NCBI RefSeq assembly: GCF_000518645.1
Contig: NZ_JADZ01000029.1
Span: 19,461 to 83,460 of the forward strand
DNA length: 64,000 nucleotides
Origin: Curvibacter gracilis ATCC BAA-807
Lineage (GTDB): Bacteria; Pseudomonadota; Gammaproteobacteria; Burkholderiales; Burkholderiaceae_C
Direction: 5' to 3'
In this document: piece by piece, positions 10,742 through 20,254 of the stretch
Numbering within the stretch: position 1 is the stretch's first letter
Layout of the letters: each line of letters begins with the position of its first letter
The notes under the pieces: model-generated
Seen by the model: only the letters and a program-made list of their open reading frames with translations
Told to the model about the DNA's origin: nothing
Databases searched by the model: none
Made by a program: the position numbers and the translations under genes

Positions 10742-11728
10742 TCACCAGGTCAAAACAATTTTTCCGACATGCTGACCAGACTCCATCAGCGCATGCGCCT
10801 GGGCAGCCTGCTCAGCAGGGAAGGTAGCAAAAATGATGGGGGCAATCTCACGGCGCGCCAGCACGGGCCAGACCTGCTCACGCAAAGCACGGGCAATGGC
10901 CGCCTTGAACGCCACAGGACGGGGACGCAGGGTCGAGCCCGTGATGGTCAGACGCTTGCGCAGCACCATGCCGGCATTGAACTCGGCCTTCACCCCACCT
11001 TGCACGGCAATGATCACGATCCGGCCATCTTCCGCCAGGCACTCGACCTCGCGGGCCACATAGGCCCCGGCCACCATGTCCAACACCACATCCACACCGC
11101 GGCCATTCGTGAGTTCCTTGCAGACCTGCACGAAATCCTGGGTCTTGTAGTTGATCGCATGGTCGGCACCCAGCTTCAGGCAGGCCGCGCATTTGTCATC
11201 ACTGCCCGCCGTCACGATGACGCGGGCCCCACGGGCCTTGGCCAACTGGATGGCCGTGACGCCGATGCCGCTGGTGCCCCCCTGGATCAACAGGGTCTCA
11301 CCCGCCTGCAAGCGGCCACGATCAAAGACATTGCTCCACACGGTGAAGAAGGTCTCGGGCAAAGAGGCTGCCTCGACAGCCGTCCAGCCCTCAGGCACCG
11401 GCAGGCACTGACCCACAGGTGCTACGCACAACTCGGCGTAACCCCCACCGGCCACCAGTGCACACACCGCATCACCAACCCGAAAGCCCGCTTCGGCCAT
11501 GGCCACCGGATCACCGGCGACCACCACCCCGGCCACTTCCAGCCCGGGAATGTCCGAGGCACCCGGCGGCACCGGGTAATTGCCGGTGCGCTGCAGCACA
11601 TCAGGACGGTTGATCCCGCTGGCCGCAACGCGGATCAGCAGCTCACCCTCACCCGCAACAGGCTCGGGACGCTCTGCAGGCTGCAACACCTCCGGAGCAC
11701 CGTAGGTGGTGATTTCAATGGCTTTCAT
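10742..11728 (-). CDS. NAD(P)H quinone oxidoreductase, PIG3-like
   Basis: Zinc-independent member of the medium-chain dehydrogenase/reductase superfamily, PIG3/quinone reductase branch. The 328-residue product begins [16 protein letters not shown], contains [21 protein letters not shown] typical of the substrate half, and has the nucleotide-binding loop [19 protein letters not shown] followed by [21 protein letters not shown]. No zinc-ligand motif is visible. The chosen ATG is preceded by GAGAGG; an upstream in-frame start is less likely. Reducing substrate is not predictable from sequence. Confidence 0.9.
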   Translation of the reverse strand: MKAIEITTYGAPEVLQPAERPEPVAGEGELLIRVAASGINRPDVLQRTGNYPVPPGASDIPGLEVAGVVVAGDPVAMAEAGFRVGDAVCALVAGGGYAELCVAPVGQCLPVPEGWTAVEAASLPETFFTVWSNVFDRGRLQAGETLLIQGGTSGIGVTAIQLAKARGARVIVTAGSDDKCAACLKLGADHAINYKTQDFVQVCKELTNGRGVDVVLDMVAGAYVAREVECLAEDGRIVIIAVQGGVKAEFNAGMVLRKRLTITGSTLRPRPVAFKAAIARALREQVWPVLARREIAPIIFATFPAEQAAQAHALMESGQHVGKIVLTW

Positions 11729-11788
11729 GAGACCTCTCACCGAAGACCACCCGCCAGCCCAGCTGGCGGACAGCCCTCGCAACCGGGA

Positions 11789-13927
11789 TTACTGTTGCTG
11801 TTGTTGCTGCTGGGGAGCAGCTTCACCATGCGCAGGACGATCGGCCAGTGCCTTCATGGACAGCTTGACGCGGCCCTTGTCGTCGGTTTCGAGAACCTTG
11901 ACGCGCACGATCTGACCTTCGGACAGGAAGTCGGTGACCTTTTCAACGCGCTGGTGGGCGATCTGGCTGATGTGCAGCAGACCGTCCTTGCCAGGCAGCA
12001 GGTTGATCAGGGCGCCGAAGTCCAGGATCTTGGTGACCGGGCCTTCGTAGATCTTGCCGATCTCGACTTCGGCCGTGATCTGCTCGATGCGACGCTTGGC
12101 TTCATCAGCCTTGGCGCCGTCGGTGGCGGCGATGGTGATGGTGCCATCTTCCTCGATGTTGATCTGGGTGCCGGTTTCTTCGGTCAGCGCACGGATGGTG
12201 GCGCCGCCCTTGCCGATCACGTCACGGATCTTCTCGGGGTTGATCTTCATGGTGAAGAGCTTGGGAGCGAAGTTCGACACTTCGGTCTTGGCCTCACCCA
12301 TCGCTTCTTGCATCTTGCCCAGGATGTGCAGGCGGGCTTCCTTGGCTTGCGCCAGGGCCACTTGCATGATTTCCTTGGTGATGCCCTGGATCTTGATGTC
12401 CATCTGCAAGGCGGTGATGCCGTTGGTGGTACCGGCCACCTTGAAGTCCATGTCACCCAGGTGATCTTCATCGCCCAGGATGTCGGTCAGCACGGCGAAG
12501 CGGTTGGCGTCCTTGATCAGACCCATGGCGATGCCAGCCACATGGGCCTTCATCGGCACGCCGGCATCCATCAGCGACAGGCAGCCGCCACAGACCGAAG
12601 CCATCGACGACGAGCCGTTCGACTCGGTGATTTCAGACACCACACGCATGGTGTACGGGAACTCTTCCTTGGTCGGCAGGACCGCGACCAGGGCGCGCTT
12701 GGCCAGACGGCCGTGGCCGATTTCGCGGCGCTTGGTGCTGCCCATGCGGCCCACTTCGCCGGTGGCAAAGGGAGGCATGTTGTAGTGCAGCATGAAGCGG
12801 TCTTCGTACTCGCCAGCCAGGGCGTCGATGCGCTGGGCATCGCGCTCGGTGCCCAGAGTGGCCACGACCAGCGCCTGGGTTTCGCCACGCGTGAACAGGG
12901 CCGAGCCGTGGGTGCGGGGCAGCACCGAGTTGCGGATTTCGATCGGGCGCACCGTGCGGGTGTCGCGGCCGTCGATGCGGGGCTCACCCGCCAGGATCTG
13001 GCCGCGCACGATGCGGGCTTCGATCTCGAACAGCAGGCCTTCGACCTTGACGCTGTCGAACTCCACGCCTTCGGCCTTCAGGCCGGCCATCACGGCAGCG
13101 TAGGCTTCGCGGCAGGCCTGGGTACGGGCTTGCTTGTTGCGGATCTGGTAGGCGGCGCGCAGGGCTTCTTCAGCCAGGGCGTTGACCTTGGCGATCAGCG
13201 GCTCGTCCTTGGCCGGGGCTTCCCATTGCCAGACCGGCTTGCCGGCTTCGCGCACCAACTCATGGATGGCGTTGATGGCGATGTTGCCTTGCTCATGACC
13301 GAACACCACGGCGCCCAGCATGATGTCTTCGGACAGTTGTTGCGCTTCGGATTCGACCATCAGCACGGCCGACTCGGTACCCGCCACCACCAGATCCAGC
13401 TGGCTGTTCTTGCGCTGGGTCTGACCCGGGTTCAGCACGTATTCACCGTTGATGTAACCCACGCGGGCGGCACCGATCGGGCCGTTGAACGGGATGCCCG
13501 ACACGGCCAGAGCGGCCGAGGTGCCGATCATGGCGGCGATGTCGGCGTCCACTTCGGGGTTCAGCGACACGGTGTGGATCACCACGTGCACTTCATTGAA
13601 GAAACCTTCGGGGAACAGCGGGCGGATCGGGCGATCGATCAGGCGGCTGGTCAAGGTTTCGAGTTCGCTCGGCTTGGCTTCGCGCTTGAAGAAGCTGCCC
13701 GGGATCTTGCCGGCGGCGTAGGCCTTCTCGATGTAGTCGACGGTCAGGGGGAAGAAATCCTGGCCGGGCTTGGCCGACTTGGAGGCCACCACGGTGGCCA
13801 GCACCACGGTGTCGTCGATGTTCACCAGCACGGCGCCGGTGGCTTGACGGGCGATTTCACCCGTTTCCAGGGTGACGGTGTGCTGACCCCACTGGAAGGT
13901 CTTGGTGACTTTGTTGAAAATGCTCAT
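11789..13927 (-). CDS. pnp: Polyribonucleotide nucleotidyltransferase (PNPase)
   Basis: 3'-5' phosphorolytic exoribonuclease of mRNA decay. Domains in order: two RNase PH-like cores separated by a helical domain, a KH domain ([21 protein letters not shown]) and an S1 domain ([26 protein letters not shown]). The start [14 protein letters not shown] is preceded by CAGGAGCTGAAC; upstream in-frame codons are leader sequence. The product is 712 aa, normal for the family. The C terminus ends in an unusual run of seven glutamines. The gene follows rpsO with a structured leader between them, as in E. coli. Confidence 0.96.
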   Translation of the reverse strand: MSIFNKVTKTFQWGQHTVTLETGEIARQATGAVLVNIDDTVVLATVVASKSAKPGQDFFPLTVDYIEKAYAAGKIPGSFFKREAKPSELETLTSRLIDRPIRPLFPEGFFNEVHVVIHTVSLNPEVDADIAAMIGTSAALAVSGIPFNGPIGAARVGYINGEYVLNPGQTQRKNSQLDLVVAGTESAVLMVESEAQQLSEDIMLGAVVFGHEQGNIAINAIHELVREAGKPVWQWEAPAKDEPLIAKVNALAEEALRAAYQIRNKQARTQACREAYAAVMAGLKAEGVEFDSVKVEGLLFEIEARIVRGQILAGEPRIDGRDTRTVRPIEIRNSVLPRTHGSALFTRGETQALVVATLGTERDAQRIDALAGEYEDRFMLHYNMPPFATGEVGRMGSTKRREIGHGRLAKRALVAVLPTKEEFPYTMRVVSEITESNGSSSMASVCGGCLSLMDAGVPMKAHVAGIAMGLIKDANRFAVLTDILGDEDHLGDMDFKVAGTTNGITALQMDIKIQGITKEIMQVALAQAKEARLHILGKMQEAMGEAKTEVSNFAPKLFTMKINPEKIRDVIGKGGATIRALTEETGTQINIEEDGTITIAATDGAKADEAKRRIEQITAEVEIGKIYEGPVTKILDFGALINLLPGKDGLLHISQIAHQRVEKVTDFLSEGQIVRVKVLETDDKGRVKLSMKALADRPAHGEAAPQQQQQQQ

Positions 13928-13970
13928 GTTCAGCTCCTGCTGCTTGACCGGCCGCGAGGCCAGCCTCATC

Positions 13971-14066
13971 GCCACCCACCCCGGGTGGCAAGGGACAGTT
14001 GAAAACCCGGAACACGATGCCATTCCAGAAGACCCGGCGAGCCCGAGGGCCGACCCTTTTGGAATG
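13971..14066 (-). promoter_or_regulatory. Structured pnp 5' leader, candidate RNase III/PNPase autoregulation site
   Basis: Two hairpins precede pnp. The proximal one is GCCACCC/GGGTGGC (13971-13989). The distal one pairs CATTCCAGAAG with CTTTTGGAATG (14021-14031 with 14056-14066), an 11-bp stem with one G-U pair enclosing a GC-rich inner fold. In E. coli the rpsO-pnp leader hairpin is cut by RNase III and PNPase then degrades it to repress itself. The position and form here suggest the same arrangement, which is an inference. Confidence 0.6.
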
Positions 14067-14097
14067 ACACAGCGCGCATCCCTGCTTTCAGCTGTGG

Positions 14098-14142
14098 AAA
14101 AACAAAAAACAAACGCCTGAGCTAGTGAACTAACTCAGGCGT
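14098..14142 (-). terminator. Intrinsic terminator after rpsO
   Basis: On the complementary strand ACGCCTGAG pairs with CTCAGGCGT around an inner TAGT/ACTA helix, and the stem is followed by TTTGTTTTTTGTTTTT. It lies 20 bases past the rpsO stop. It would separate rpsO from pnp or let a fraction of transcripts read through. Confidence 0.85.
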
Positions 14143-14161
14143 CCAGCATTCGTTGCTCGAA

Positions 14162-14428
14162 TTACTTGCGCAGACCCAGCTTGGCGATCAGTGCGGTGTA
14201 ACGATCAGCGTCCTTGCCCTTCAGGTAGTCGAGCAGCTTGCGACGGCGGCTCACCATGCGCAGCAGACCACGGCGACCGTGGTGATCCTTGGCATGGGTC
14301 TTGAAGTGAGGGGTCAGTTCGTTGATGCGGGCGGTCAGGATGGCGACCTGAACTTCCGGGCTACCTGTGTCGTTGGCGCTGCGTGCATTGGCCTTGACAA
14401 CTTCGGCCTTGATTTCGGATGCGATCAT
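14162..14428 (-). CDS. rpsO: 30S ribosomal protein S15
   Basis: Primary 16S rRNA-binding protein of the small subunit platform. The 88-residue product has the family sequence around [21 protein letters not shown] and [21 protein letters not shown]. Start [10 protein letters not shown] is preceded by AAAGGAAC. The gene sits upstream of pnp, as in most proteobacteria. Confidence 0.97.
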   Translation of the reverse strand: MIASEIKAEVVKANARSANDTGSPEVQVAILTARINELTPHFKTHAKDHHGRRGLLRMVSRRRKLLDYLKGKDADRYTALIAKLGLRK

Positions 14429-14511
14429 TTTTGTTCCTTTGAATATTTGACTTGCGCTGACTGCCGGAAATGCGGCCAGCGTGCTGCCTTGCAAAACGCA
14501 AAGCCTTGAAA

Positions 14512-15681
14512 TTATAGCCCGAGCCAACGACGAAGGCGAATCACCCCTTCGTCCAGGCGATTCAGATCACGCGAGGCGAAGCACCAGCGCAGCCAGCCGT
14601 CGGCCTCCGGGGCAAAGGCGCTGCCCGGCGCCAGCCCCAGCCCGGCCTCGGCCACCAGGCGCTTGGCCACCGCCAGCGAATCGTCATGCCCCTGCAGCCG
14701 GAAGAAGGCGTACATGCCGCCCGCGGCCGAGGCCACCTGCACCCCAGGCAGCGCCTGCAGCTGCGGCACCAGGCGATCCCGGCAGGCTTTCAAGTGCGCC
14801 ACCACCCGTGGGGTGATGCTGCCGCCCTCACGCAAGGCGGCCAGGCCCGCGCGCTGGGTGAAGACCGAGGCGCACGAGGTGTTGAACTCGATCAGCTTGC
14901 CCATGGAGGCCAGCATCGAAGGCGGCATGACCAGCCAGCCCAGGCGCCAGCCCGTCATCAGAAAGCTCTTGGAGAAGCTGTGCGCCACCACCAGGCGATC
15001 CTCGGGCTCCGCCAGGTCGAGGAAGCTGGGCGCACAGCCCTTGGCCGAGGGCTCGTAATAGAGCCGCTCATACACCTCGTCGGCCAGGATCCAGGTGCCG
15101 GTGCGGCGGCAATGCGCCAGGATCTGCGACTGCTCTTCGGCACTCAGCGTCCAGCCTGTGGGGTTGTTGGGCGCGTTCACGATCAGCAGTCGGGTGGCCG
15201 GCGTGATGGCGGCCAGCAACTCCGGCAGGTCCAGGCGCCAGGCCCCCTGATCAGCCCCTTGCGCCACCGGCTTGAGCGACACCGTCTTCACCACGCCGCC
15301 CATGATGGCGGGCTGGGCCAGCAGATTGGGCCAGACCGGGGTCACGGCCACCACCTCGTCGCCGGACTCCACCAGGGCCTGGATGGCCAGCATCAAGGCA
15401 TTCACCCCACCCGACGTGACCGCAATGCGCTCCGACACCACCGGCCGGTGCAGGGCACTGGTGTAGTCGGCCAGCGCCTGGCGCAGCTCGGGCAGGCCCA
15501 GGTTGTGGGCATAGAAGGTCTCACCCTGGGCGATCGAATCGATGGCGGCCTGGCGCACGGCTTCAGGCGTGACCTCGTCACTCTCGCCAAACCAGAAGGC
15601 CAACACATCGGCCCGGCCCATGCCGGCATTGGCCACTTCGCGGATTTTCGATTCTTCAAGCTGGAGGATGGCGGGTCGCAT
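14512..15681 (-). CDS. Pyridoxal-phosphate aminotransferase, class I/II
   Basis: Fold-type I PLP enzyme of about 389 residues. The PLP lysine lies in [17 protein letters not shown], and [13 protein letters not shown] and [12 protein letters not shown] are the usual Asn and Asp/Tyr cofactor contacts. The family includes aspartate, alanine and N-succinyldiaminopimelate aminotransferases; I cannot assign the substrate. The start [20 protein letters not shown] is preferred over upstream in-frame codons because the alignable fold begins there. The frame ends about 84 bases before the rpsO start in the same orientation. Confidence 0.88.
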   Translation of the reverse strand: MRPAILQLEESKIREVANAGMGRADVLAFWFGESDEVTPEAVRQAAIDSIAQGETFYAHNLGLPELRQALADYTSALHRPVVSERIAVTSGGVNALMLAIQALVESGDEVVAVTPVWPNLLAQPAIMGGVVKTVSLKPVAQGADQGAWRLDLPELLAAITPATRLLIVNAPNNPTGWTLSAEEQSQILAHCRRTGTWILADEVYERLYYEPSAKGCAPSFLDLAEPEDRLVVAHSFSKSFLMTGWRLGWLVMPPSMLASMGKLIEFNTSCASVFTQRAGLAALREGGSITPRVVAHLKACRDRLVPQLQALPGVQVASAAGGMYAFFRLQGHDDSLAVAKRLVAEAGLGLAPGSAFAPEADGWLRWCFASRDLNRLDEGVIRLRRWLGL

Positions 15682-15776
15682 TCGGGGGTCCTGTAGTTGC
15701 ACAGCGCAACGCGATTGAACAAGAGTCGCATGGTAGCGGAGCCTGCCGCCCCGCACACCCTCGACCGGAGCCTTTC

Positions 15777-16016
15777 ATGCCCACCCGCCTCACCCGTCGC
15801 CAAGCCCTGCTCGGGCTGAGCACCCTGCTCAGCACTGCAGCGCCCCAGGCTTTCGCCGCATCAGGCGCCAAATCCAAGAGCCCCAAAAGCCGGGGGCGCA
15901 GCAAGCCTGCTGCGCCCTCCGGCTCTGAAGAAAGCCGCGCCGACCGGGACCGCCGCCTCAGCCGCGAATGCCGAGGCCGTGCCAATGCCGGCGCCTGCCT
16001 GGGCTACGCCCAGTGA
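15777..16016 (+). CDS. Small basic exported protein
   Basis: A 79-residue protein with an N-terminal signal-like segment (RRQALLGLSTLLSTAAPQAFA) containing twin arginines, then a Lys/Ser/Pro-rich basic linker and a C-terminal motif RDRRLSRECRGRANAGACLGYAQ with two cysteines. GGAG precedes the ATG. I recall short Burkholderiales proteins ending in a similar RECRG..NAGACLGY motif, so I regard it as a real gene, but the function is unknown. It is convergent with the downstream binding-protein gene. Confidence 0.65.
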   Translation: MPTRLTRRQALLGLSTLLSTAAPQAFAASGAKSKSPKSRGRSKPAAPSGSEESRADRDRRLSRECRGRANAGACLGYAQ

Positions 16017-16025
16017 ATTCCCCCC

Positions 16026-17315
16026 TCAGGGGCGCTGCATGCGACAGGTGGTCGCCATCTCGGCCTTGCTGGCCGGAATCTGGCGGATCACCTTGAAGCC
16101 ATAGCCTGAGCCTTCGACGTCAAATCGAACTCCAGGCTGACCCTGCTTTTCCATCACACCCACCACCAGGGCTTGCTGGAACTGGTGGTCGCTGGCCCGC
16201 ACCGTGCCCGACTGGCCGTGCAAGGACACGCTGCTGCCCTCCAGCTTCGCCGCGACGGCGGCCGCCTCGGTCGAACCGGCCTTTTCAATGGCCTGAGCCA
16301 AGGCCTCGACCATCAACTGCATGCGCATGTGCACATAGTCATCGGCAGGCTTGGGAAAGCGCTGGCGGAAGGCCTGGTAGAAGGCCTCGCTCTGGGCACC
16401 CGGCACGTTGGGCAACCAATCGGCCACGGCCACCACCCGACCCAGGCCGGCGTCACCGATGGCTGCCGGCGCGCCCAGCGCGTTGCCGTAGTAGGTGAAG
16501 AACCGCCCTTCGTAACCCACCTCGCGCGCTGCCTTGATCAACAGCGTCAGGTCATTGCCCCAATTGCCGGTGATCACGGCCTGCGCGCCGCTGGCCTTGA
16601 TCTTGACCGCGTACGGCGCGAAGTCCTTCACCCGCCCCAGGGGGTGCAGCTCCTCGCCCGCCACCTGCACATCCGGGCGTTGCTCACCCAGCTGGCGACG
16701 CGCCTCCTTGAGCACGGCCTGACCAAAACTGTAGTCCTGCCCGATCAGGTAGACGCTCTTGACCGCGCGATCCTCCCGGATCACCTCCATCAAGGCGGCC
16801 ATGCGCATGTCGGCATGGGCGTCGAAACGGAAGTGCCAATAGCTGCATCGCTCATTGGTCAGCGCCGGATCGACCGCCGAGTAGTTCAGGAACAACACCC
16901 GGCGCGCCGGATCGCGCTCGTTGTGCTTGTTGATGGCGTCCAGCAGCACCGCCGCCGTGGCCGAGGAATTGCCCTGCAACACCACCCGTGCGCCATCGTC
17001 GATGGCCGAGCGCAGGGCCGACAAGGCCTCTTCGTTCTGCCCCTTGCTGTCGTAACGGTCCAGCTGCAGCGGGCGAGCCCCGCCAGCCGCCGCGGGCAGA
17101 TGCACCCCGCCCCGGGCATTGACACGCTCCACCGCCCACAGGATGTTGCGATAGACCGCTTCGCCGGCATTGGCAAACGGGCCGCTCAGCCCTTCGATCA
17201 GCGCCACCCGGATCGGGCCGGACGCGCTGGCCGCCTGCGCCGACGCCCACGGCAAAGCCGCTGCAGATAACGTCGACAAAGCCCTTTTCAAGAGGGACCT
17301 GCGCAGATATTCCAT
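16026..17315 (-). CDS. Orphan ABC-type substrate-binding protein, LivJ-like
   Basis: Periplasmic binding protein of the branched-chain amino acid/amide (LivJ, peripla_BP_6) type. A signal peptide is visible (SLLKRALSTLSAAALPWASAQAA), followed by IRVALIEGLSGPFANAGEAVYRN, typical of this family's first strand and ligand loop. The product is about 429 aa. No permease or ATPase genes accompany it, so the transporter partner is unknown and the ligand cannot be predicted. AAGGA lies upstream of the chosen ATG. Confidence 0.87.
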   Translation of the reverse strand: MEYLRRSLLKRALSTLSAAALPWASAQAASASGPIRVALIEGLSGPFANAGEAVYRNILWAVERVNARGGVHLPAAAGGARPLQLDRYDSKGQNEEALSALRSAIDDGARVVLQGNSSATAAVLLDAINKHNERDPARRVLFLNYSAVDPALTNERCSYWHFRFDAHADMRMAALMEVIREDRAVKSVYLIGQDYSFGQAVLKEARRQLGEQRPDVQVAGEELHPLGRVKDFAPYAVKIKASGAQAVITGNWGNDLTLLIKAAREVGYEGRFFTYYGNALGAPAAIGDAGLGRVVAVADWLPNVPGAQSEAFYQAFRQRFPKPADDYVHMRMQLMVEALAQAIEKAGSTEAAAVAAKLEGSSVSLHGQSGTVRASDHQFQQALVVGVMEKQGQPGVRFDVEGSGYGFKVIRQIPASKAEMATTCRMQRP

Positions 17316-17407
17316 GAAGAAAAATCCTTGAAAAAAAGCCGCCGGATCGCACCTGTGATCCAAGCGGCACTCAGTTCGAGAGCCGCGCAGTGTAAAGGAC
17401 TTGCACC

Positions 17408-17803
17408 ATGATCTTCGCCCCCGTGATTCGCTCCTCCGCCCACCTCAACGGCCTGCGTGCCATGGACCGAGGCCTCGAAAGATTCCTGGCCCAGACCCTG
17501 CACCAGCAAGCCCAACGCCAACAGGCCAGCACCCAGTCGATCGAAGAAACCGAGCAGGGTTACAAGCTCCAACTCGACGTGCCCGGCCTGAGCCGCGAGC
17601 AACTCCAGGTGGACATCGAAGGCCGCGTGGTGCGCATCGAAAGCACGGCCGACGCGGCTCGTCGCTACCGCTGGGCCTTCGAGCTGCCGCAGGAGCTCGA
17701 TGCCGCCGCCAGCGCGGCCCAGCTGGTCAACGGCGTGCTCACCCTGCAGCTCGGCAAAAAGGCGCCCCCGCAGCCGCAAGGCACCCGCATCACCATCTCC
17801 TGA
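17408..17803 (+). CDS. Small heat shock protein, Hsp20 family
   Basis: Alpha-crystallin-type holdase chaperone of 131 residues. The crystallin domain runs from about residue 42 to 125, with YKLQLDVPGLSREQLQVDIEGRVVRI at its start and the conserved GVLTLQL near its end. The N-terminal arm is short and Gln-rich, and the C-terminal I-x-I motif appears as ITIS. It is followed directly by an intrinsic terminator, so it is probably monocistronic. No heat-shock promoter was recognised with confidence. Confidence 0.9.
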   Translation: MIFAPVIRSSAHLNGLRAMDRGLERFLAQTLHQQAQRQQASTQSIEETEQGYKLQLDVPGLSREQLQVDIEGRVVRIESTADAARRYRWAFELPQELDAAASAAQLVNGVLTLQLGKKAPPQPQGTRITIS

Positions 17804-17826
17804 TGGCTTCATCACCGCCCCGCTCC

Positions 17827-17849
17827 AAGGCCCGTCAAGGGCCTTTTTT
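17827..17849 (+). terminator. Intrinsic terminator after hsp20
   Basis: AAGGCCC and GGGCCTT form a seven-base-pair stem with a five-base loop followed by a run of Ts, 24 bases past the hsp20 stop. Confidence 0.85.
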
Positions 17850-18020
17850 CTGCCGCTCATGACGAAGTGGTCCAGGCGTCTTCCCGCATGGAGGCCATGT
17901 CAGTTTCATCGCTTGCAGCAATACGCGCGCAGACCTCAATCACCCCTGGTATTTCAAGCACTTCGGTAGCAAGAAACACCTTTCGCGCGAAGCAAGTGAC
18001 CGACCAATCTCCAGAAAATG

Positions 18021-18052
18021 AAAAACCCCGCAGACCCTGAGGTGCTGCGGGG
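18021..18052 (-). terminator. Intrinsic terminator after the HTH-receiver gene
   Basis: Read on the minus strand, CCCCGCAG pairs with CTGCGGGG and is followed by TTTTTCATTTTC. It lies 36 bases past the stop of the upstream regulator. The region between this and the hsp20 terminator (about 170 bases) shows no gene I can support. Confidence 0.85.
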
Positions 18053-18087
18053 CAAAGACCAGCCAAGGCCGGTCGGGGAGGAAGCGG

Positions 18088-18750
18088 TCAGGAGCTGGTG
18101 ACAGGCCGGGCGTCTGCCGCCGCGGCCGGGCTGGCGTCGCCCTCGTGGAGCAACTCACCCAGGAGTTTGGGCAGGTCGGTGACCAGGTTGGGCTTGTAGA
18201 CCAGGGGAATGTCACGCAGCGCAAAGGCGTAGGGGCGGCGCTGCTCTTCGTCGAGCGAGGTGACCACCACCAATTGGCTTCGGTTCAGCTCCGGGTGGGC
18301 GCGCAGGCTGGTCAGCAGCGTGGCCCCGTCGATGCCCGGCAGCAAGAGGTCCAGCAGCAGCACATCGGGCTGCAACTGCCCATACATGGCGAGGCCCACG
18401 ATGCCATCGTCGGCCAAATGCAGCGATACCTCGGGGAAGTGCTGCTGCATCATCAGCGACACCAGGTTCTGGTAGTGGGCCGAATCCTCGATGAACAACA
18501 CCCGGCGCGGGTTGGCCGGACTGCCACGCTGGCTGCCCCGGCGGCCGGCGCGGCGGTTGGCCAGCCAGCGGTCCACCGACACCCGGGAGATCCGTCGGTG
18601 CCCGCCGGGCGTTTTCCAGGCTTCCAGCTCGCCACGGTCCACCATCATCTGGACCGAGCGCACTGCCATGCCCAATTCACGAGCCACCTCGATCGTGGTG
18701 CAGTGCTCACCAGACGGAGGGACGGAGGAAAAGTTGTTTTCGAAGCTCAT
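18088..18750 (-). CDS. HTH (excisionase/MerR-like)-receiver response regulator
   Basis: A 220-residue protein with the reverse of the usual domain order. Residues about 17-65 form an excisionase/MerR-type winged helix (TTIEVARELGMAVRSVQMMVDRGELEAWKTPGGHRRI), joined by a basic linker to a CheY-like receiver at about 83-205. The receiver has the acidic pair E88/D89, the phospho-acceptor D134 in DVLLLDLLLPGIDG, a Thr/Ser switch (VVVTS) and a Lys in LVYKP. No histidine kinase is adjacent. Likely a phosphorylation-controlled DNA-binding protein; target unknown. Confidence 0.85.
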   Translation of the reverse strand: MSFENNFSSVPPSGEHCTTIEVARELGMAVRSVQMMVDRGELEAWKTPGGHRRISRVSVDRWLANRRAGRRGSQRGSPANPRRVLFIEDSAHYQNLVSLMMQQHFPEVSLHLADDGIVGLAMYGQLQPDVLLLDLLLPGIDGATLLTSLRAHPELNRSQLVVVTSLDEEQRRPYAFALRDIPLVYKPNLVTDLPKLLGELLHEGDASPAAAADARPVTSS

Positions 18751-18855
18751 GAATCAATTCTACCGAATTTGCCGAATAAATTGTCAAGTTCAACAAAGTG
18801 ATAGTTGAAAAAATTAGTTTTTCAAGACCCACTAGCACACTGGGGCTCTGCCGGC

Positions 18856-19947
18856 TCAGGTGTCAATGGCATCCAGCGGCCAGCGCGGGCGCACATCAAA
18901 GCTGTAGTCCCGCCCCGCCTCGGCGCGACCGGACTGCAGGCGCATGGCGGCCGCCATGGCGATCATGGCGCCGTTGTCGGTGCACAGGTGCAGCTCGGGG
19001 TAGTGCACACGCACCCGGGCCACCAGACAGGCGGCATTCAGACGCTGCCGCAGTTCGCGGTTGGCTCCGACGCCGCCTGCCACCACCAGACGGCGCAGGC
19101 CGGTCTGGCGCAAGGCCGCCATCGACTTCTTCAACAGCACTTCGACAATGGCGGCCTGGGTGCTGGCCGCCAGATCGGGCTTGCGCGACTCCAGCGCGTC
19201 GCCCAGCTTGCGGGCCTGGGTCAGCACCGCGGTCTTCAGCCCCGCGAACGAGAAGTCGAGATCGCCGCTGTGCAGCAAAGGCCTGGGCAGCTTGAAGGCG
19301 GCCGGGTCGCCCGCCTCGGCCAGGCGCGACAGGGCCGGCCCACCCGGGTAGCCCAGGCCCATGAGCTTGGCCGATTTGTCAAAGGCCTCGCCGGCGGCAT
19401 CGTCAATGGTCTCGCCCAGGATCTGGTAGTCGCCCACCGCGTCCACCCGCATCAGCTGGGTGTGCCCGCCCGACACCAGCAAGGCCACAAAGGGGAACTC
19501 CGGCGGATCGGCACTGAGAAACGGCGACAGCAGGTGGCCCTCCAGGTGATGCACACCCAACACCGGCCGGCCCAGGGCCGCCCCGAGCGCGCAAGCCACG
19601 CCCGAGCCCACCAGCAAGGCCCCGGCCAGGCCGGGCCCGCGCGTGTAGGCCACCACATCCACCTCGGCCAGACTGCGCCCTGCGGCCGCCAGCACTTGGG
19701 TTGCCAACGGCAACACGCGCCGGATGTGGTCCCGGCTGGCCAGCTCTGGCACCACCCCGCCATAGGCCTGGTGCATCTCGATCTGGCTGTGCAGGGCATG
19801 CGCCTCCAGACGCGGCACGCCCTGGCCGTTGGCATGCACCAGGGCCACCCCCGTCTCATCACAGGAAGACTCGATGCCCAGCACCAGGCCGGGTGCCCGG
19901 CCTGGGGTGTGATCAGCAAAAGAGGGGGTGGAAGAGGTCACGGACAT
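18856..19947 (-). CDS. tsaD: tRNA N6-adenosine threonylcarbamoyltransferase
   Basis: Catalytic ASKHA-fold subunit that transfers the threonylcarbamoyl group to A37 of ANN-decoding tRNAs. It opens with [18 protein letters not shown] and contains the metal-binding motif [11 protein letters not shown] and [11 protein letters not shown]. The start is uncertain: ATGs at 19947, 19962 and 19965 all lie near the expected N terminus and none has a strong ribosome site. I use MSVTSSTP (363 aa). Confidence 0.94.
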   Translation of the reverse strand: MSVTSSTPSFADHTPGRAPGLVLGIESSCDETGVALVHANGQGVPRLEAHALHSQIEMHQAYGGVVPELASRDHIRRVLPLATQVLAAAGRSLAEVDVVAYTRGPGLAGALLVGSGVACALGAALGRPVLGVHHLEGHLLSPFLSADPPEFPFVALLVSGGHTQLMRVDAVGDYQILGETIDDAAGEAFDKSAKLMGLGYPGGPALSRLAEAGDPAAFKLPRPLLHSGDLDFSFAGLKTAVLTQARKLGDALESRKPDLAASTQAAIVEVLLKKSMAALRQTGLRRLVVAGGVGANRELRQRLNAACLVARVRVHYPELHLCTDNGAMIAMAAAMRLQSGRAEAGRDYSFDVRPRWPLDAIDT

Positions 19948-20073
19948 GGGCAGACGGTTCATCATCGGTGCCGAAGTGTAGGCCCTGACGGCCTCGCCTG
20001 ATCGACAGGCCGCCCATGCCCCCACCCCTGCGGGGCCTCCGAACGCGCATCGGCGATCGGCAGATTGGTGCAT

Positions 20074-20090
20074 CGCACAAAAGCAGTGCA
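20074..20090. promoter_or_regulatory. Candidate NtrC-binding site upstream of nrtA
   Basis: CGCACAAAAGCAGTGCA contains the half-sites GCAC and GTGC spaced by seven bases, as in the NtrC consensus TGCACCAnnnTGGTGCA. It lies about 115 bases before the -24 element of the nrtA promoter, a normal distance for an enhancer-type site. By-eye match only. Confidence 0.45.
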
Positions 20091-20203
20091 GCGCCCCGTC
20101 CCAGGGCCTGCCCTGCGCACCAAGCCCGAACCGCGCGCACCGGCATGCGTCACAGCCAGCCTTACCAGCCCCTGTTCTGGCTACCGTCACGGCCATTTAT
20201 GTC

Positions 20204-20220
20204 TGGCATGCCCTTTGCTT
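20204..20220 (+). promoter_or_regulatory. Sigma-54 promoter of nrtA operon
   Basis: TGGCATGCCCTTTGCTT matches the -24/-12 consensus TGGCAYGnnnnTTGCW, with GG and GC separated by exactly ten bases. A transcript would start near base 20230, leaving a leader of about 165 bases before nrtA. This implies activation by NtrC or a similar enhancer-binding protein. Confidence 0.85.
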
Positions 20221-20254
20221 GACAGGTGCATGACCCCAACGGGTCAAACAACAT

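Noticed and set aside
17857..18066. Short minus-strand frame between hsp20 and the HTH-receiver gene
   Set aside because: It runs through the terminator of the upstream gene and has no domain, ribosome site or conserved feature.
20136..20152. GCGCACCGGCATGCGTC and the similar GCGCACCGGCACGCGCT near 35415 as shared NtrC sites
   Set aside because: The left half-site fits but the right half does not; similar GC-rich strings are frequent in this genome.
20231..20246. TGACCC/GGGTCA hairpin as first ANTAR hairpin of nrtA
   Set aside because: The loop lacks the A1/G4 hexaloop and lies at the very start of the transcript; the following AAAGGC hairpin fits far better.
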